A stretch of DNA of 64,000 bases, taken from positions 124,001 to 188,000 of the forward strand of contig JAFFJZ010000052.1 in the NCBI GenBank assembly GCA_018340375.1, given 5' to 3'. This DNA is from Gonatopus flavifemur (Eukaryota > Arthropoda > Insecta > Hymenoptera > Dryinidae). Made by a program: the position numbers and the translations under genes. The notes beneath the pieces are model-generated. The model ran no database searches. It had not been told where the DNA came from and worked only from the letters and a program-made list of their open reading frames with translations. This document shows positions 34,420-46,800 of the stretch, piece by piece (the stretch's first letter is position 1; each line of letters starts with the position of its first letter).

Positions 34420-36008
34420 TCATTCTCTCTCCTCTCCACTTTTCTTGCTCGGAGAACGTCTCCGATTCATGTCACGACTCCGAGGAGTCCCATAAACCCT
34501 GCTGAAGTGTCCTTCCCCCCGACAACGCCAACATTCTACTGGTTCCTCATCGCTACTCTCGACAAACACTTTCCTTGCTGGGAGTGGCGATGTGTTCGGG
34601 GAATGATGTGGCCGCAGTCCGGGATGGGGGGGAATGACATCAGGGGGACTGCTCGCCTGCCCGATTTCCAAGATCGGGGCGATTTGGGTGAAGGAAGGTA
34701 TTCTTCTCGTCCCAGGGGCTCAGAAAGAGCAGCTTTCGCTACGTATGAGGAGTGGGCCTGCTCTTGAGTCTCACGTGATTGCCCCTCAGAGCTGGTTCTA
34801 TGGACCGGCTGTCCATGTCGGTTCGACTGTTTTGGTTCTACCATCGATACGTGGGACTGCGTGTGTCTGGGCTGAGACTCCCTTGGCTCATGAGCCGATT
34901 CAGGCGGAGCTAGTTGAGAGGTGGGGATCTGAATAGGGATATTTCGGGGTTTCAGTGACCGCTCGACCTCAAGGGCCCTTTGTTCCATCCGCTCTTACGT
35001 GCTGAATGAACCTTTGATGAATAGCGCTTTGGAATTCAGGTCTCATACTATCTCATGCGAAGGATAATTGTTCTGATAATTGATACGGATTCCTCATGTT
35101 ACTCCATATTAGTTGCACGCTATTCAGATAATCAGCAGCGGGCTCATCGGGGCCTTGAAATCGTGTGAGTACTTGTAATTTCAATTTACGTTTATAATCC
35201 TCCGAACCAAATCTGCTTCGGAAAGCGTTGTGAAATGAGTCTGGGCTGATGAATGAGGTCTTTTTCGTTCTGAACCATTGCAATGCAATGTCTTCCAATA
35301 TTGTGGGCATTAGATTCAGAACCTGTGAGTCGGACAAGTCGGTGGTTGCTCTGCATTCGTCCAAACGTAATATGCATTCCTCGGAATCTTCGTTCAGTCC
35401 TGTGAAGGATAAACGCCAATCCCGGGCAATCGCTGCTAGATTGGTTTTGTCAGCACCCGTTGGGACCTGTGGGGTCATTATCGATGGTAGTTGGGTGCTA
35501 GGTCAAGTATTCATTGATGTGGGATTGTGATTCGGCATGAGGGAATAGGAAGGCTGGATACTTGTATCCTGGTGTCCATGAGCCTCAGATAGTGTGTTGG
35601 CTCGTTGGTGCGAGTGTGAGGTCATTTGGTCGTTGTTCGGGGATTGGGTTGACCCTATAGGCTGGACTGTGGGGAATGGTGGGGTATACATGTGTTGATT
35701 CACCTGTGTAGTGACTATTGTGGGTATGGATTGTAGGAGGCCTGATACTGCATTTGCGATACTGATACCGTGGGGTTGCTAATCATGTTCCCTAACCAAC
35801 CGGTTCGAGTATTCTGAATCCCTTGGTTAGGGACGTTCCGTGAATACAATGGGGTGGAGTGAGTCGCGTTTGTTACGATCAGCTGTGAAATGGTCCGCAA
35901 TTGTGGATTTTGCATCAAAGGATGGGTGCTGGTGTAGCGAGTGACGACCGAGACCGAATGAGATGTATTGTCGGATCCTGTGATGGGTATCTCCTTTCCC
36001 ATACACAA
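34420..36008 (-). pseudogene. Gypsy gag: Gln/Ser-rich head, capsid-like core, zinc knuckle
   Basis: The head (about 35503-36008) is rich in Gln, Ser, Thr and Pro and has at least one stop and one shift. The core at 35053-35478 has the retrotransposon gag pattern (RDWRLSFTGLNEDSEECILR, then IALQWFRTKKTSFISPDSF and YLNSVQLIWSNMR). The knuckle near 34570-34610 reads CWRCRGEGHFSRVY, so the fourth zinc ligand, normally Cys, is Tyr. Gag would package the element RNA, but this copy cannot encode an intact product. Confidence 0.72.
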
Positions 36009-36220
36009 AAGCGCGAGGGTAGTTGAGCGCCTCCACGACCTCCGTCGTGGATATTCATGAAGAATGGCGGCACGTGAAATATATTGAGGAACAACGAGTC
36101 ATATGTTCGCGATAGTCTTGAAGGGGTCAAGGGACAAGGCGAAGCTCAGGGAGAGGAGGTGGGTTGATTTCAATCGATCAAACAAGAAATATTGGAATAC
36201 GATTAAACACGTGTCACCAC

Positions 36221-36260
<40 letters not shown>

Positions 36261-38499
36261 CAAATTAGTCTGCTTCACATGAGTCACACGGATCTGTCGT
36301 GTACAAGGAAGTTATACGATCACATAAAGGTCATATAGGGAATGTATGAACACGAGAGGCACGACCGCGAGGGGAAACTCCACACGGACGAGGCCGTTTA
36401 CACTGGTCAACGAGAGGAGGACACAGGGAGACCGCCACCATGAAATTCGTCCGAGGGAGGGCTAAGTCAAACGGAGGGGGTGCGCTTAGGGTTGAAATAC
36501 TAAGGGTAAAGGAAAAATTGGATGTGGGGACACGTGGAGGAGTCCACAAAAAGAACTTTATCACCAGCAAAAAACCAACACTATAATCCACGGCACCAGC
36601 ACTCTCGCACCGGAACCACTACTTTGGTGGATGCGTGATAATGTGGTTAATCCAATTTCTGGACTCAATGGGACCTTACATTCACCGTATCTATGATTTT
36701 CCTCGAACAAATTTCCTCGTGCACGTGCTGTGGCTCGGTTCCACAAGAAGTCAGGTGGATGCAACTCCAATAAGTTCAATCAAACCTTATTCGCGCGCCA
36801 TCTCCTGAATAAATATTCACGCGAACTGGGAATCGACATGGCGATCTGGTACATCGGGATAACCTCAAAATTATTATAGTTAGTTTTCATTCCGAAGCAT
36901 CAACAATATTCCAACACTAAAGGTTTGGACAATTTCAAAACCGAATTATCAGTTGGACTCATTCAGTCTCAAAGTTGTTCTGATGCTCTATTGTTGAAAT
37001 ACTGTTGATTCCTCAGGATTCAAACTGATAAGATTGAGGGGGATAACCACTGTGATGAGTCAGAAAATGAGTGATTTCAAACTTCTTGTTTGACCGAGTA
37101 AATAGAGGAATTTTTGGATCGGGTTTTCTTTATTTCATCAAGTACACATCTGATAATCTCCCCATAAATTTGTATTAGAGAATATTGGATAGTTTGGAGA
37201 ATACGAATGATCCGGTAGCGCTTGAAAAAAATTCCCCCTCCATGGCGACATCGATTTCTCCAAAACCAGTACTCTAAAGAGGAAGGCAGAATTGTATTGT
37301 AATCTGTATGAATGCAGTTATCGTTGTACGTGGCCGTTTTTTTTCCATCTTGATTCTCCGCAAAATTACGACCGATTGACAATATTTCCATCTTCTCGAC
37401 CTTATTTTTTTGGTTTGAAACAGTTTAAAAAATAGTGAAGAACAAAATTTTCCAAATTGACTACGCTTAACCTCAACCACTACTGAGATGAACAGAACAA
37501 GAACAAAAAATCAGACATCGGTTCATAATTGTTCGATTTATTGATGCCGCCAGTTCAAAAACGTCGTTTCGAGAAGAATGCGTTGGAAGTTTTTGGTCCA
37601 TTCATCTCGTAATGGAATCATGTATCTTTCGAATTTCCAACCTATATTAAACTATCGAGTCTTGGATCATATGACGGTTCTTCCTCTTTATCTCCAGGGG
37701 TCTTGTTGGATTTCTCAATTCTTTTATCAATTTTTTCGATGCGATTCTCATTAGCTTCAATCCAGGTAGAGTCGCGGTCAGCGCAGTAACTATGGAGTGT
37801 CGGTCCAACTTTGATGCTTAGCAAGTGTAATTCTACGGTTTTCATCACTTTCACGATCCACTCCGTAATAAAATGGAAGATATTGTTGAAAATAGATGGA
37901 AGCAAAAATCAGTGAAACGACGTGCGTTTACTACGAAACTTCGAGAGTACTTGAACATCTGTACAACTACTAGGTACACGAATTGATGAGGAGGACTATT
38001 ATATTTTGAAGCTCACATGAAACAGCCTCATATCACGGGAGAGATTCGAATGAAAGGTCCGACTACGTCACACAATGTTAAATACATCAGAGCAAGGGAC
38101 TAAAAGGCGTAGCATTGTGATCGGGAGGTCGAGCGGAAAACAGTCGGCCTACCTGCTCTCACTAAAATCATTGTAAGATAGTCAATTTTTGGAATATTCA
38201 CTTGAGATTTTGTACACATATTTTCGAATATATGAACTTTGATTTGAAACAAAACGAAAAAATTTTTTTCTCGACCCATCACAGTGGCTTTCTCCCTCAC
38301 ACCCAAGGTTATGTCGCTATAGTAGGCGGCCATTGCTGTTTTAGCCCCTGATCGACACCCCATCATGTGAATGAATATGACCGTAATCGAGATACGGTTT
38401 CGGGTCATCCTGTAAACATGCATATCCCTGCAAGAAGTGACAGGTGAGATAGCCACTTCCTCCTTCTCCACCGACGGGTGAGTTCGCAAAGTGACACAC
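36009..38499. other. No gene recognised; (TA)n tract
   Basis: This stretch holds a (TA)n microsatellite at 36221-36256 and, at about 36330-36850, moderately GC-rich sequence that could be the gypsy LTR or leader. From 36850 to 38100 it is AT-rich without visible features. From 38100 the composition rises towards the LINE that follows. Confidence 0.45.
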
Positions 38500-38739
38500 G
38501 GAACCCCGTCGGTGACTTCCTGTTAGAGCCCACCTCTCGAGCTCGTTTCATTGGTTTCGGCGGTGGTGGTCTCCAAATAACCGTTGAGTGAGTGTGGGTA
38601 TACGTAGGACGGAGGTTCTCCGAGGTGAGGAGTTCTGTCTCTTCCCAATTCTTTGATTCCTCCTGTGCGAGAGGGACGGAGAGTTTCGGGGTTCGTGTTG
38701 TCTCTCTCGTCCTTTTCTCCTCCTCTCCTGGGGGCATGA

Positions 38740-40761
38740 TTAGTGGCCAGGTGGCGCATGTGGCTTGTTTCTTCCTCTCGGGTCGGCAGCTGAGACGAGA
38801 GGGCGATAGAGGACGTTCCTTTCCCCTCCGTTGGTTCGCCTGGGGTGAGAGAAGGTAAACCCCTGTGATTGGTGGATCGTCCTTCGGTGGTGAGGGAATT
38901 CTTTCTTCGCGAGAAGAGAGCCCAGGTACCTTTGTGTCACCGCCGCCCTCACCCGATGGATCACCTGCTTCTTGGCGCCAGGTGGTATGGCGACAGGCCG
39001 CCCTTCCGCCCCTGGGCACACCAACTGCAGCTCCACTAGTTCGGCAGACCACCTCCAAGTTATCCCAGCCTTCTTGGATTGTCTCATAATGGCGTTCCGC
39101 ACTCTCGACCACATGAAGCCTATCTGAGTGTCCCTTCGAAATTCCCGCTCCAGCGAGCCAGAGAGGTATTCCACCAGATCTTCGCCGGACACAGGCCTAC
39201 CGATCTTGTCTCTCACCGCCTGACGGAGGATGTCCCAGGCCAGCATACTCACCGACTCATCATCCGCATCCAGAAGCCTGAAGGAATGTGCGACGGTGAG
39301 CACGTCGGCTGAGTCCCCGAGCGGGAAGAGTCCACAGCCACCTTTGCTAGGAAGGATGTAGACTACCTCCGCGCTCGCCCTCTGCGGCAGGTTGAGCCAA
39401 GATTTGACGACCTTTTTAATAAGGTCGTCAGTCGTTTTCAGTGGTTTCTCCTCCACCTGGGCTCCCCTCAGAAGAAAATCCAACCTGGGTAGCAAGAATG
39501 TCGCCACAGTTTCGATTTCCTGCCAAGGGGCCAAGAGAGAACGGTCCACCATGCCGAGATCTTCAATCAGCTGGTTTATATCAGAGATTGGGGTCTGCCT
39601 CACTTGGTAGCCCGTTGGCACCCCCATGAGCCGGAGGACGGTCGGTCGGACCTCGCCGCGGGCCGTTCCACCGATGTGGAGGGTCGCACATTTGGCGGGG
39701 TTGAATCGCAATCCGATCGACTCGGCCTCCACTGCACTCAGCAGTTCCCTCATTCCTTCGGGAGTGTCGGCAATGAGGGCCACGTCGTCCGCGTACGCTG
39801 GTTCATTGCGCCGCTGACCCTGGATGGTATGACCCGCCCCAAGCCCGTCCAGCCACGCGATCATCCCCTGCTTTTTGTGTCGTTCCGCGTCCTGAATGAT
39901 CCCCTGCAGCACAAAGTTATGCTCGTAGCAACCCTCGTGTGGCAGGGAACCCTTCTGTGCCAGTTCCAGCCTCCCGTGTCGCACCGCCCATCCCGTCAAT
40001 CGGTCCGCCATGACCGCAGCCACCAGCTTGAGCATGGTGTCGCCCATGGCGAGGGGTCACCAGTTGGACAAGTCGTCTCGATCGCCCTACTTGTACACCA
40101 AGACGGTGTTCGATGTTCTCCAGGTATCCGGGATTCGACCGATTCTGTAGCAGGCGTTGAACAGCGACGTTAATAACACCGACCCAGGGTGACCCCCGCG
40201 CAAATCCCTGTAAGTCAGGCCGTCAGGACCAGGCGCCGAGTTGGTCATGCGCCTGATCCGACAGTCCACCTCACCGGGCGCGAGAGGGATCTCCAGGACC
40301 TCCGTGTCCACACCGTGCAACGCCGCCAGCTGGTGGGCGGGAGGGACAGGCTCGAAGGCCTCCTCCCCGGCGTGCACATCCAGAAAGTGCTACTCTATCC
40401 TCTCCTTCTGCACTTGGCAGTGGTGTGAGGGACCCCGGAGCACCTGCTGGACCGCACGTTGACGATTCGACCTGTACAAAGCCTGTATCCTCGTAGCCTC
40501 CCGCACTGGATCCCCAGCACTATCCAAGGGACGATAATTGACTCCCCGGTCCAAGTGCTTCCCCCTTCCATGCACCACACCCGCCCTCCCCACCGGTCTG
40601 CGTTCACGCATTCCGCTGCTGGGATGTGCGCCGCGACCCAGGGCCACCCTCCGTGCGCCGGACGCTCCCCCCGTGTTGGTCGACGCCTGGATAAACCGTC
40701 GGACATTGTCCACCAATTCCCCCAGAGCCTCGGCCGAGGCAACTGAGTCGGCCGCGAGCAC
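38740..40761 (-). pseudogene. R2/NeSL-like reverse transcriptase, deletion and stops
   Basis: A single minus frame runs from 40761 to 38740. It opens with EATRIQALYRSNRQRAV (the conserved segment before RT), meets a TAG just below 40393, and continues with SAPGPDGLTYRDL and TWRTSNTVLVYK. Two more stops lie close together near 40043-40089, and then come MGDTMLKLVAAVMADRLTGW, HEGCYEHNFVLQ and AWLDG. The sequence then jumps to AYADDVALIADTPEGM, so roughly 85-90 residues including RT motif B are deleted between motif A and motif C. The thumb and connector follow (VVKSWLNLPQRA, then ILPSKGGCGL). After about 38900 the frame reads nothing I recognise. Confidence 0.78.
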
Positions 40762-42974
40762 CAGTTGGTCCCGCTCGGCCCGCCGCGGTCATCCGGACTT
40801 CCGGACTCCGCGACGGGTCACTCGGGCCTGCCGCCTCGCCGACCTCGCCCCCCTGGTGGGCCCGCCCGTCGCCCGGATGACGGGTCCGCCACGGGACGAC
40901 CTTCCCCTACCCCTTCCCCAGCGAAACGACCCCCCCTCAACGCCCCGTGCACCCCGCGTACCCTCCTAGCATGGTTTCCCCCGCGTGCCATAGCGCCGAG
41001 AGCCACATCGGGACTCAACGCCACGCATTTTGCCGGACTTGCCGCGCCAGCATCTAAAAGGAGATTGGAAACATTGTTATTTGCGTCGTCCACACTCACC
41101 TCCGGTCCGCCGTTGCCTCCACGGATTTTGTTTACATCATAACGTCCCCCAAAGTGAGGGATCGATGTCGTCTGCGTCGCCGCATTCGCCAGCGTCCGTG
41201 ATCCGGCCGCACTTCCCTTGGCATGAAATCAGCCAAAGTTATTGGCGTCAGCCGTGTCCGATCCCTCGGCGACGGAACTGCACCCAATGTTGGCGGTGGG
41301 AATGACGATGATGATGTCGAAGATCCGAAGACCCTGTTCCGCCGCCTCCTTATCGCCTCAAGCCGCCAGCCCTGCCTGTCTGCGAAGGGATCGTCGTCCT
41401 CGTCGCTGGAGTTGGTCGTCGGGCTGCCACCGTTGAACGACCCTACTCTTCTGCCACTGGCCCGGTGTCCTGGTCTGTCCAAGATGATGGTGGGCACCGC
41501 CGGAGATGTAATTGGCGATGCCCCTGGTGTCCTCGACGGTGGGATTTCGAGCCGCTCGAGAACCACACTCGACAGCCTTTCCTCATGGATGTCGGGAAGA
41601 GCAGGTGGAGTGGCGACGATGGTAGTGGCCCTTCCCGACAAGTGTGACCCCGTGGCCATGATTGAGGCCCCACACGTTGATATTGTAACTGTCGAGGTAG
41701 TCAACGTTGTGGCGATGGAGGTCATCAATGGTCCGCTGTCCGTCACACCCGACGAGGAACTAACGCTGGGTGGTGATTGACTGGTTGACGTGAGTCCACT
41801 GGTGCGGTTGGGCGTGACATCCCTTGATGGGGGAGCAGCTTGAGATGGAGTTCCAATGGCTGTTGCTGCCCCCCTGCGTGCCACCGATGCCCCCGCCGTG
41901 GTTGGTGGTGTGTCCGACGCTGACCTCACGACGTCTTTGGTGACTTCCGCGAAGGTGGTGGCTGCGGAAGTTGTTCGTGATCCCGGTGCTACTGATGATC
42001 CTAATTTCCTCATCGGGGGGGACCTTGGTTGGAGGCTGGTCCTCCTCTTCCCCCTTCCCCCGGGATCACTCCCCAACCTACCTCTGCTGGTGTTGTAGGA
42101 GGATGTGGCTCTTGGCTCCCACACTGGCTGCCCTCGGCCACCGCAGGTTGTACTCCACCCCATAATTGTATGCAGATGTTGTGCTGGTAGCAGCAGTTTG
42201 AGGTGGAGTCCTTGGCGACGACCCGTTGCTACTCTTGCCGGATGTTCTTCTCTGTGCCGGTGGATTGCTGCCTTTTAAGTAGGTGAGAATGCTGCTGGAC
42301 GTCGTGGCACTGGTCCTTGGTGGCAACCTGTCTCGTCCCGCGGATGTCGTTGCAGTCGCTGATGTTGTTGCTGCTGTCCTCCGCAGACTACGCTGGGACG
42401 TGGCCGCACTCGCGACGACCCGTCTCGTGGTGGATGATGATGTCGTTGCGGACCCAGCAGACGTCAAAGATGCTGCCGGAGAACGGCACGCAGAGGCCGA
42501 CGATACGGTCGACGCTCTCACCGCACGCACAACCGTGCCGACGTTTGAAGACCCGACGGTGTTTGGCGAGTCACGTGGGGTCGTGTCAGTCACTACATTT
42601 GGACAAGAATGGCCACTTCTGCCACCCGGGGGCGCGGAAACCTCCGTACCGTGCATCTTCTCATAATGTTCCTCAACAACTCTCAACTTATAGGTTTTCA
42701 CACCGGTACTTCGGAACCCGCAGTGGCCGCAAACATGATCTATTTCGACCCCCGGGTGGTACTTCCCCACGTGCTTCGCGAGATCTCCCGTGGTCCCATA
42801 TGTGCACACCGACCTACGATTTTCCCCTCTCCCGTACGTCTGTTCTTCGACTTCTCGCGAAGGATGGCAACCCGGCATGCAATGGAAACGAGGATTACCT
42901 GCCGGGTCCTTCTCGCCGTATATTTCGTACGGGGAGGGGACCGTTGAAACATTTTGCTCCGTCGGATTCGCCAT
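40762..42974 (-). pseudogene. R2/NeSL-like N-terminal region: C2H2 fingers and Ser/Thr/Pro linker
   Basis: I chose the start at the ATG 42972-42974 (MANPTEQNVSTVPS) because it lies where the leader repeats end and begins TGCCATGG. Two finger-like blocks follow: CTYGTTGDLAKHVGKYH, and HVCGHCGFRS with EEHYEKMH 18-25 residues later. The first finger lacks a clear second Cys. C2H2 fingers in this group bind the DNA target. The rest is rich in Ser, Thr, Pro and Arg. The frame shifts near 42100-42160 and again near 41130, where a good continuation (VNKIRGGNGGPEVSVDDANN) is in another frame. Confidence 0.62.
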
Positions 42975-42984
42975 GGCAAGTGAG

Positions 42985-43175
42985 AAAGAAGAGATGGAGA
43001 GGGGGTGTGTTGGATTCAGTTGCGGTCCGGAACCAGCGGAAAGTCCCCACAGACCGGATCCAACGGAAAATGAAGAGAGAGAGAGAGAAAGAGTGTGCTG
43101 GAAGCAGTTGCGGGTCGGTTCCAACGGAAATTCCCCACGAACTGGTTCCAACGGAAAGTTGAGAGAAAGACGTTC
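42985..43175 (-). repeat. Tandem duplication of about 103 bp in the LINE leader
   Basis: Two units carry AGCGGAAAGTCCCC or AACGGAAATTCCCC, then GATCCAACGGAAA or GGTTCCAACGGAAA, and an (AG)n run. They lie just upstream of the ATG at 42974. The sense frame stays open across them, giving a repeated PLEP/GEFPLEP-type reading, but this is probably untranslated leader. Confidence 0.6.
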
Positions 43176-43386
43176 GGTGTGGTATCGTATTTCAAGACAG
43201 AGTGAGAGTTCCGGCTTCTTCTCCATCAATTTTCGTGCGTTCGGGAACGCGCTTCCCCTTGTCTCCGAGGAAGTCTCTCCTCCCCATTGATTGGCTTTAA
43301 CCAGCTTCGTTGGTGACCACTGGGAACTCGTGAATTCGGGCTTTCGCCACAAGTTAGTCCTTCCCAATGGAAGATCCACGTTGAAT

Positions 43387-43426
43387 GGTCTCCCATGTAG
43401 TGATTTCCCAGTAACTTCCTAGGATC
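43387..43426 (-). promoter_or_regulatory. 5S-rRNA-like module in LINE leader (possible pol III-type promoter)
   Basis: On the sense strand, GATCCTAGGAAGTTACTGGG is followed 12 nt later by ATGGGAGACC. These resemble the box A side (GATCTCGGAAGCTAAGCAGGG) and the box C side (TGGATGGGAGACC) of animal 5S rRNA genes, in the right order but with a shorter spacing. The same module occurs at 50321-50360 in the other copy. It may be a captured internal promoter or chance; the comparison is from memory. Confidence 0.35.
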
Positions 43427-43888
43427 AGTGGATTTGGATTGGTTGATGGTCCCAAAGCTTGTGTGCGGCTCGGTAAACATCGTTTCTGGCCTCGTGGTTG
43501 ATCTTCAACAAGACGTGGTTGGTGAGAGTGGTGGTGAGGTGGGGGAGGGGTACAGGGTTAACTGCGGGTTTGATTGGGGTGGTTGTTCAGCACGGTTTGC
43601 GGGTCGGCCTTGATGACGTCCTCGTTGACGATTCCTGTAGATAGCGTCAGGCGTCAGTCGTTTCCTGGTGGGTTGGGCTGGTCCTCTGGAGACGTCGTCC
43701 TCGATGGGGAAGGGAACCTCGGGAAGGAGTGGAATACTTGAGCGGAGCAAGTTGGTATATTAGTGTGTCCCCGAGACACTCTGCTGAACGAACGTCACTG
43801 CATCATTCTATCTCCATTTCACTCATGACTAACGAACGTGTTCGTGATAGGTGACGGTCAACACTGTTTTGTGCGTGATTTGTCACGT

Positions 43889-46800
43889 CACAATACATTC
43901 CAACAGACCGCTCCATAGGCGCTATGTACATTCATCGAAAGTATGTAATCGAATACACGACGGTACCTCAATTGAACGTCGATCGTTGTACTATGTACGT
44001 TCCAAGTATGTTCAAAACCGTCTTATTCGAATATTTCATGGACTTCCATCATATGTTCTTCGTATCGCATTCGTACATTCTACGAACGTTCCTATTTCGT
44101 ATATACTTGGAACTCCTGTTGCTGCTTGGGTCGTCACAGAGTCTACTATTCTGAAGTTTCTGGTAACGGTGGAGGCAGATGGAATGTTCTACCTTTGACT
44201 TTGGATACCATGTGTCCATGCGGCACATTCCCATTCATGATTGTACCCATTTTTTGTACTTCTTCAAATACTTCGGCTCTTTGAATGAGAATTTTTCCAT
44301 GATCGTTCAGTTGTGTTATTTGCGGAATCAGACTTCCATTGAGGTCACTCGAAATACAATTCGACGGCATACAATTCGTACGGATTTTGTTTCAACAATA
44401 TTCACCCCTGTAAAACATTCCACTGTCTTTCAAATTACATGAAGTCGTTAATTGGTTCCAAACATTTCCGATGTATTAATTGTCACCAATTGACTCCTCC
44501 ATTATTCCCCTTCCAAAATCAAATCTTCCACAGGGAATACACGCAAAATGGAAAGTGACCATGGAGCGTTCCGATCAAGCTCCGAGAACCGAGTAATTTT
44601 CAGATATCTGTTCTTCATTCAGATTAATTTCAGCATGGTTTTTCCTCAATTCTCCACCTTCTCGTTGAGCTTCACGAGATACCTGTTGGAGTGTTTCAAG
44701 ATCGTTATCGTTCAAAACTTCAACTCAATTCTCCACATCCTTGTAAGAGGTTTATACATGATTCTCTTTATATCTCGTAAATCTGGAAAATGGAACGATA
44801 CAATTTGAACAGCTGATTATTTTGGATTGCAAGAGTCGGATTCATATGACCAGCATGAAAGTGACCAAGTTCTTCAGTATTCATCCTATTACAACCATTG
44901 TGCAGTTGGAAAGACAATTGCTGCTCCTTCTTCAACGAACAATTCCACAATCGCTGAAGAAACTTTGTGAATTTCTGGAAGAATCCAGAATTTTTGTATC
45001 ACAGAGATAGTAACGGGACCAGGTTCTGTTTGTCTGATTTTGAGAGTGGTGGAATATCTGTACTTTGACCTCCCGAATTCATCATGACAATTGAATCTGG
45101 ATGTTTGGAACGGTTATATCGAACCTTGTGTTTGACCTCTTTCAATAATTTTCCCATTCTGAGAGTATATTCCTTCCTAGAATGAGAGCACCATTCAACT
45201 ATATGTTCGGTTTCTACTCGATTTGCTCCTAAAGATGATAAGAAGAGAATTTCTGATACGTTCCTTATATGTATTCCTTCAGTACATTCGGTCCATATCT
45301 TATTATTTGAAAGAGCAATACGGCGATACTTCTCAAATATAGCTTTTGCAGAAATATGAGATTCCAGTCTTTTGATACGATCTTTTCGATGTGCGAATAG
45401 TCCTCTGCTTTTGTAATTATATGAAATTTCTTTTGGCCATAATAATTCCTCTTTCTCTCACTCACTCTCTTTCGATGAGTTTGATGATAATTCGCTTTTT
45501 TTCCGTAGGATTTCTTCTGATCAGCTTCGTAATAATTTCCGTTTTCCTCGCACAGTTTCTCCTTATTCTTTCCATTATCATTCTTACGATCCTTTCCACT
45601 CGTCCTTGTACCATTTCATCACATAATTTTACCTCTTTAAGAATTTCTGTTTGATATCGTGCATCATATTTTTTTCCTCTTCTTCAATATATCTGCTCCG
45701 TGTATTTTCTGATGGTTTTCCGCTGTTTCTATCATTCTTTGTCCACGGGCTTTATGATGTTCTTCATTCTTCAAAATTGAGTTCGATTTTTTTCGTTTCC
45801 TTTCGACTGTTACATGCACATCCTGAGTTTCATTTCGTTCAATATTTTCAGGTGTTTAGTTCCATACACAGGTGTATCCTTCCGGATTCCATCGATCCCA
45901 GAAAAGTGAATTCCGTATTGCTGCCTTCCATGCTCGTTACCATTGATTTGAGAACAATCAATGGTAATGGAAGGAATGCAAGGCATTTTGGATCTTTCGG
46001 AGACAGAGTGGTTTGATTGATTCCTTCATTTTCTTCACTTCTTCTACGTGTATGATTCGGGGTCGTGGTCTGGCTCATTGCGAGATGTTCATACAATATT
46101 GGAGAATAATCTAGTATAATTTCAAATTCCTCACCAATTTTTTCCTCCTTTTTACTGTAACCAATTTTTCGTTCATGAGCAGCTCTTTTCTTCGATTGAT
46201 TCCGTTCCCATTCTCCTCATAGTAGGCTTCCATCTGCGACCTCCTCTTACCTGTATTCATTCCTACTTGACGACAAACCGTCTCAATTCCTGGCTTCGAA
46301 CTTCCCGTGGTGACAATTTCATTCGTAGAGGGAGATTGAGATTGAAAAATAACAGCAGCTGATAAACTTGGAGTGCTTGATGTTCCAGTATATTCAGTAG
46401 AGTTTCCATAATTTATGGAATCATGAGCTTGTGAGAGATTCCGATTATGGAAAAGTTCTTCTACTCCCTGTTTGAAATTGTTTTGGTCAATATTATTTGC
46501 GTTATCAACATGTAATTGCGAATGTTTTCCATCGTTCCTCAAGTTCTCAATTTCAATCCTACTCTTATTGGAAGAATCATTCTTTCTCCCCGTAGAACTA
46601 ATGAAACATTCCGAAAGTCGATTAGTGTTTGTCAGATCATGATTCCACTTAGATCTATTCACTGAAATGAAATCAACTGGTTGATGACTATTGAAATAGC
46701 ATGTTGGGCTCATATTTATTTCGTTGTGAAATATTTGCAACCACACAGTTTTTCGCATCAACTCATATCTTTTGTTTCTCATTCTCTACACAGTAAAAAG

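Larger units (their letters stand above)
31370..36008 (-). mobile_element. Ty3/gypsy retrotransposon, degenerate
   Basis: Reading on the minus strand, the order is gag (36.0-34.4 kb), protease (about 33.7 kb), reverse transcriptase (33.2-32.6 kb), integrase (about 32.4-31.9 kb) and the integrase tail (31.7-31.4 kb). Many stops and shifts occur. I could not pair LTRs by eye: candidates should lie above about 36.3 kb and below about 31.3 kb. No envelope gene is visible. Confidence 0.78.
38500..43888 (-). mobile_element. R2/NeSL-like non-LTR retrotransposon, GC-rich, internally deleted
   Basis: In sense (minus) orientation it has a 0.9-kb leader (43888 to about 42975), a protein with N-terminal zinc fingers, a long Ser/Thr/Pro-rich linker, and a reverse transcriptase. 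This order fits early-branching LINEs of the R2/NeSL group, many of which insert at specific sites. The composition is far richer in G and C than the surroundings. The 5' end is fixed by comparison with copies at 29345-29690 and 49846-50600. The 3' end is unresolved, and the expected restriction-like endonuclease domain was not recognised. Confidence 0.72.

Noticed and set aside
39604..40173. Plus-strand ORF of 189 residues
   Set aside because: It is antisense to the recognised reverse transcriptase.
41223..41780. Long plus-strand ORF of 185 residues
   Set aside because: It lies opposite the GC-rich linker of the LINE. High G+C sequence has few stops, and no domain is visible.
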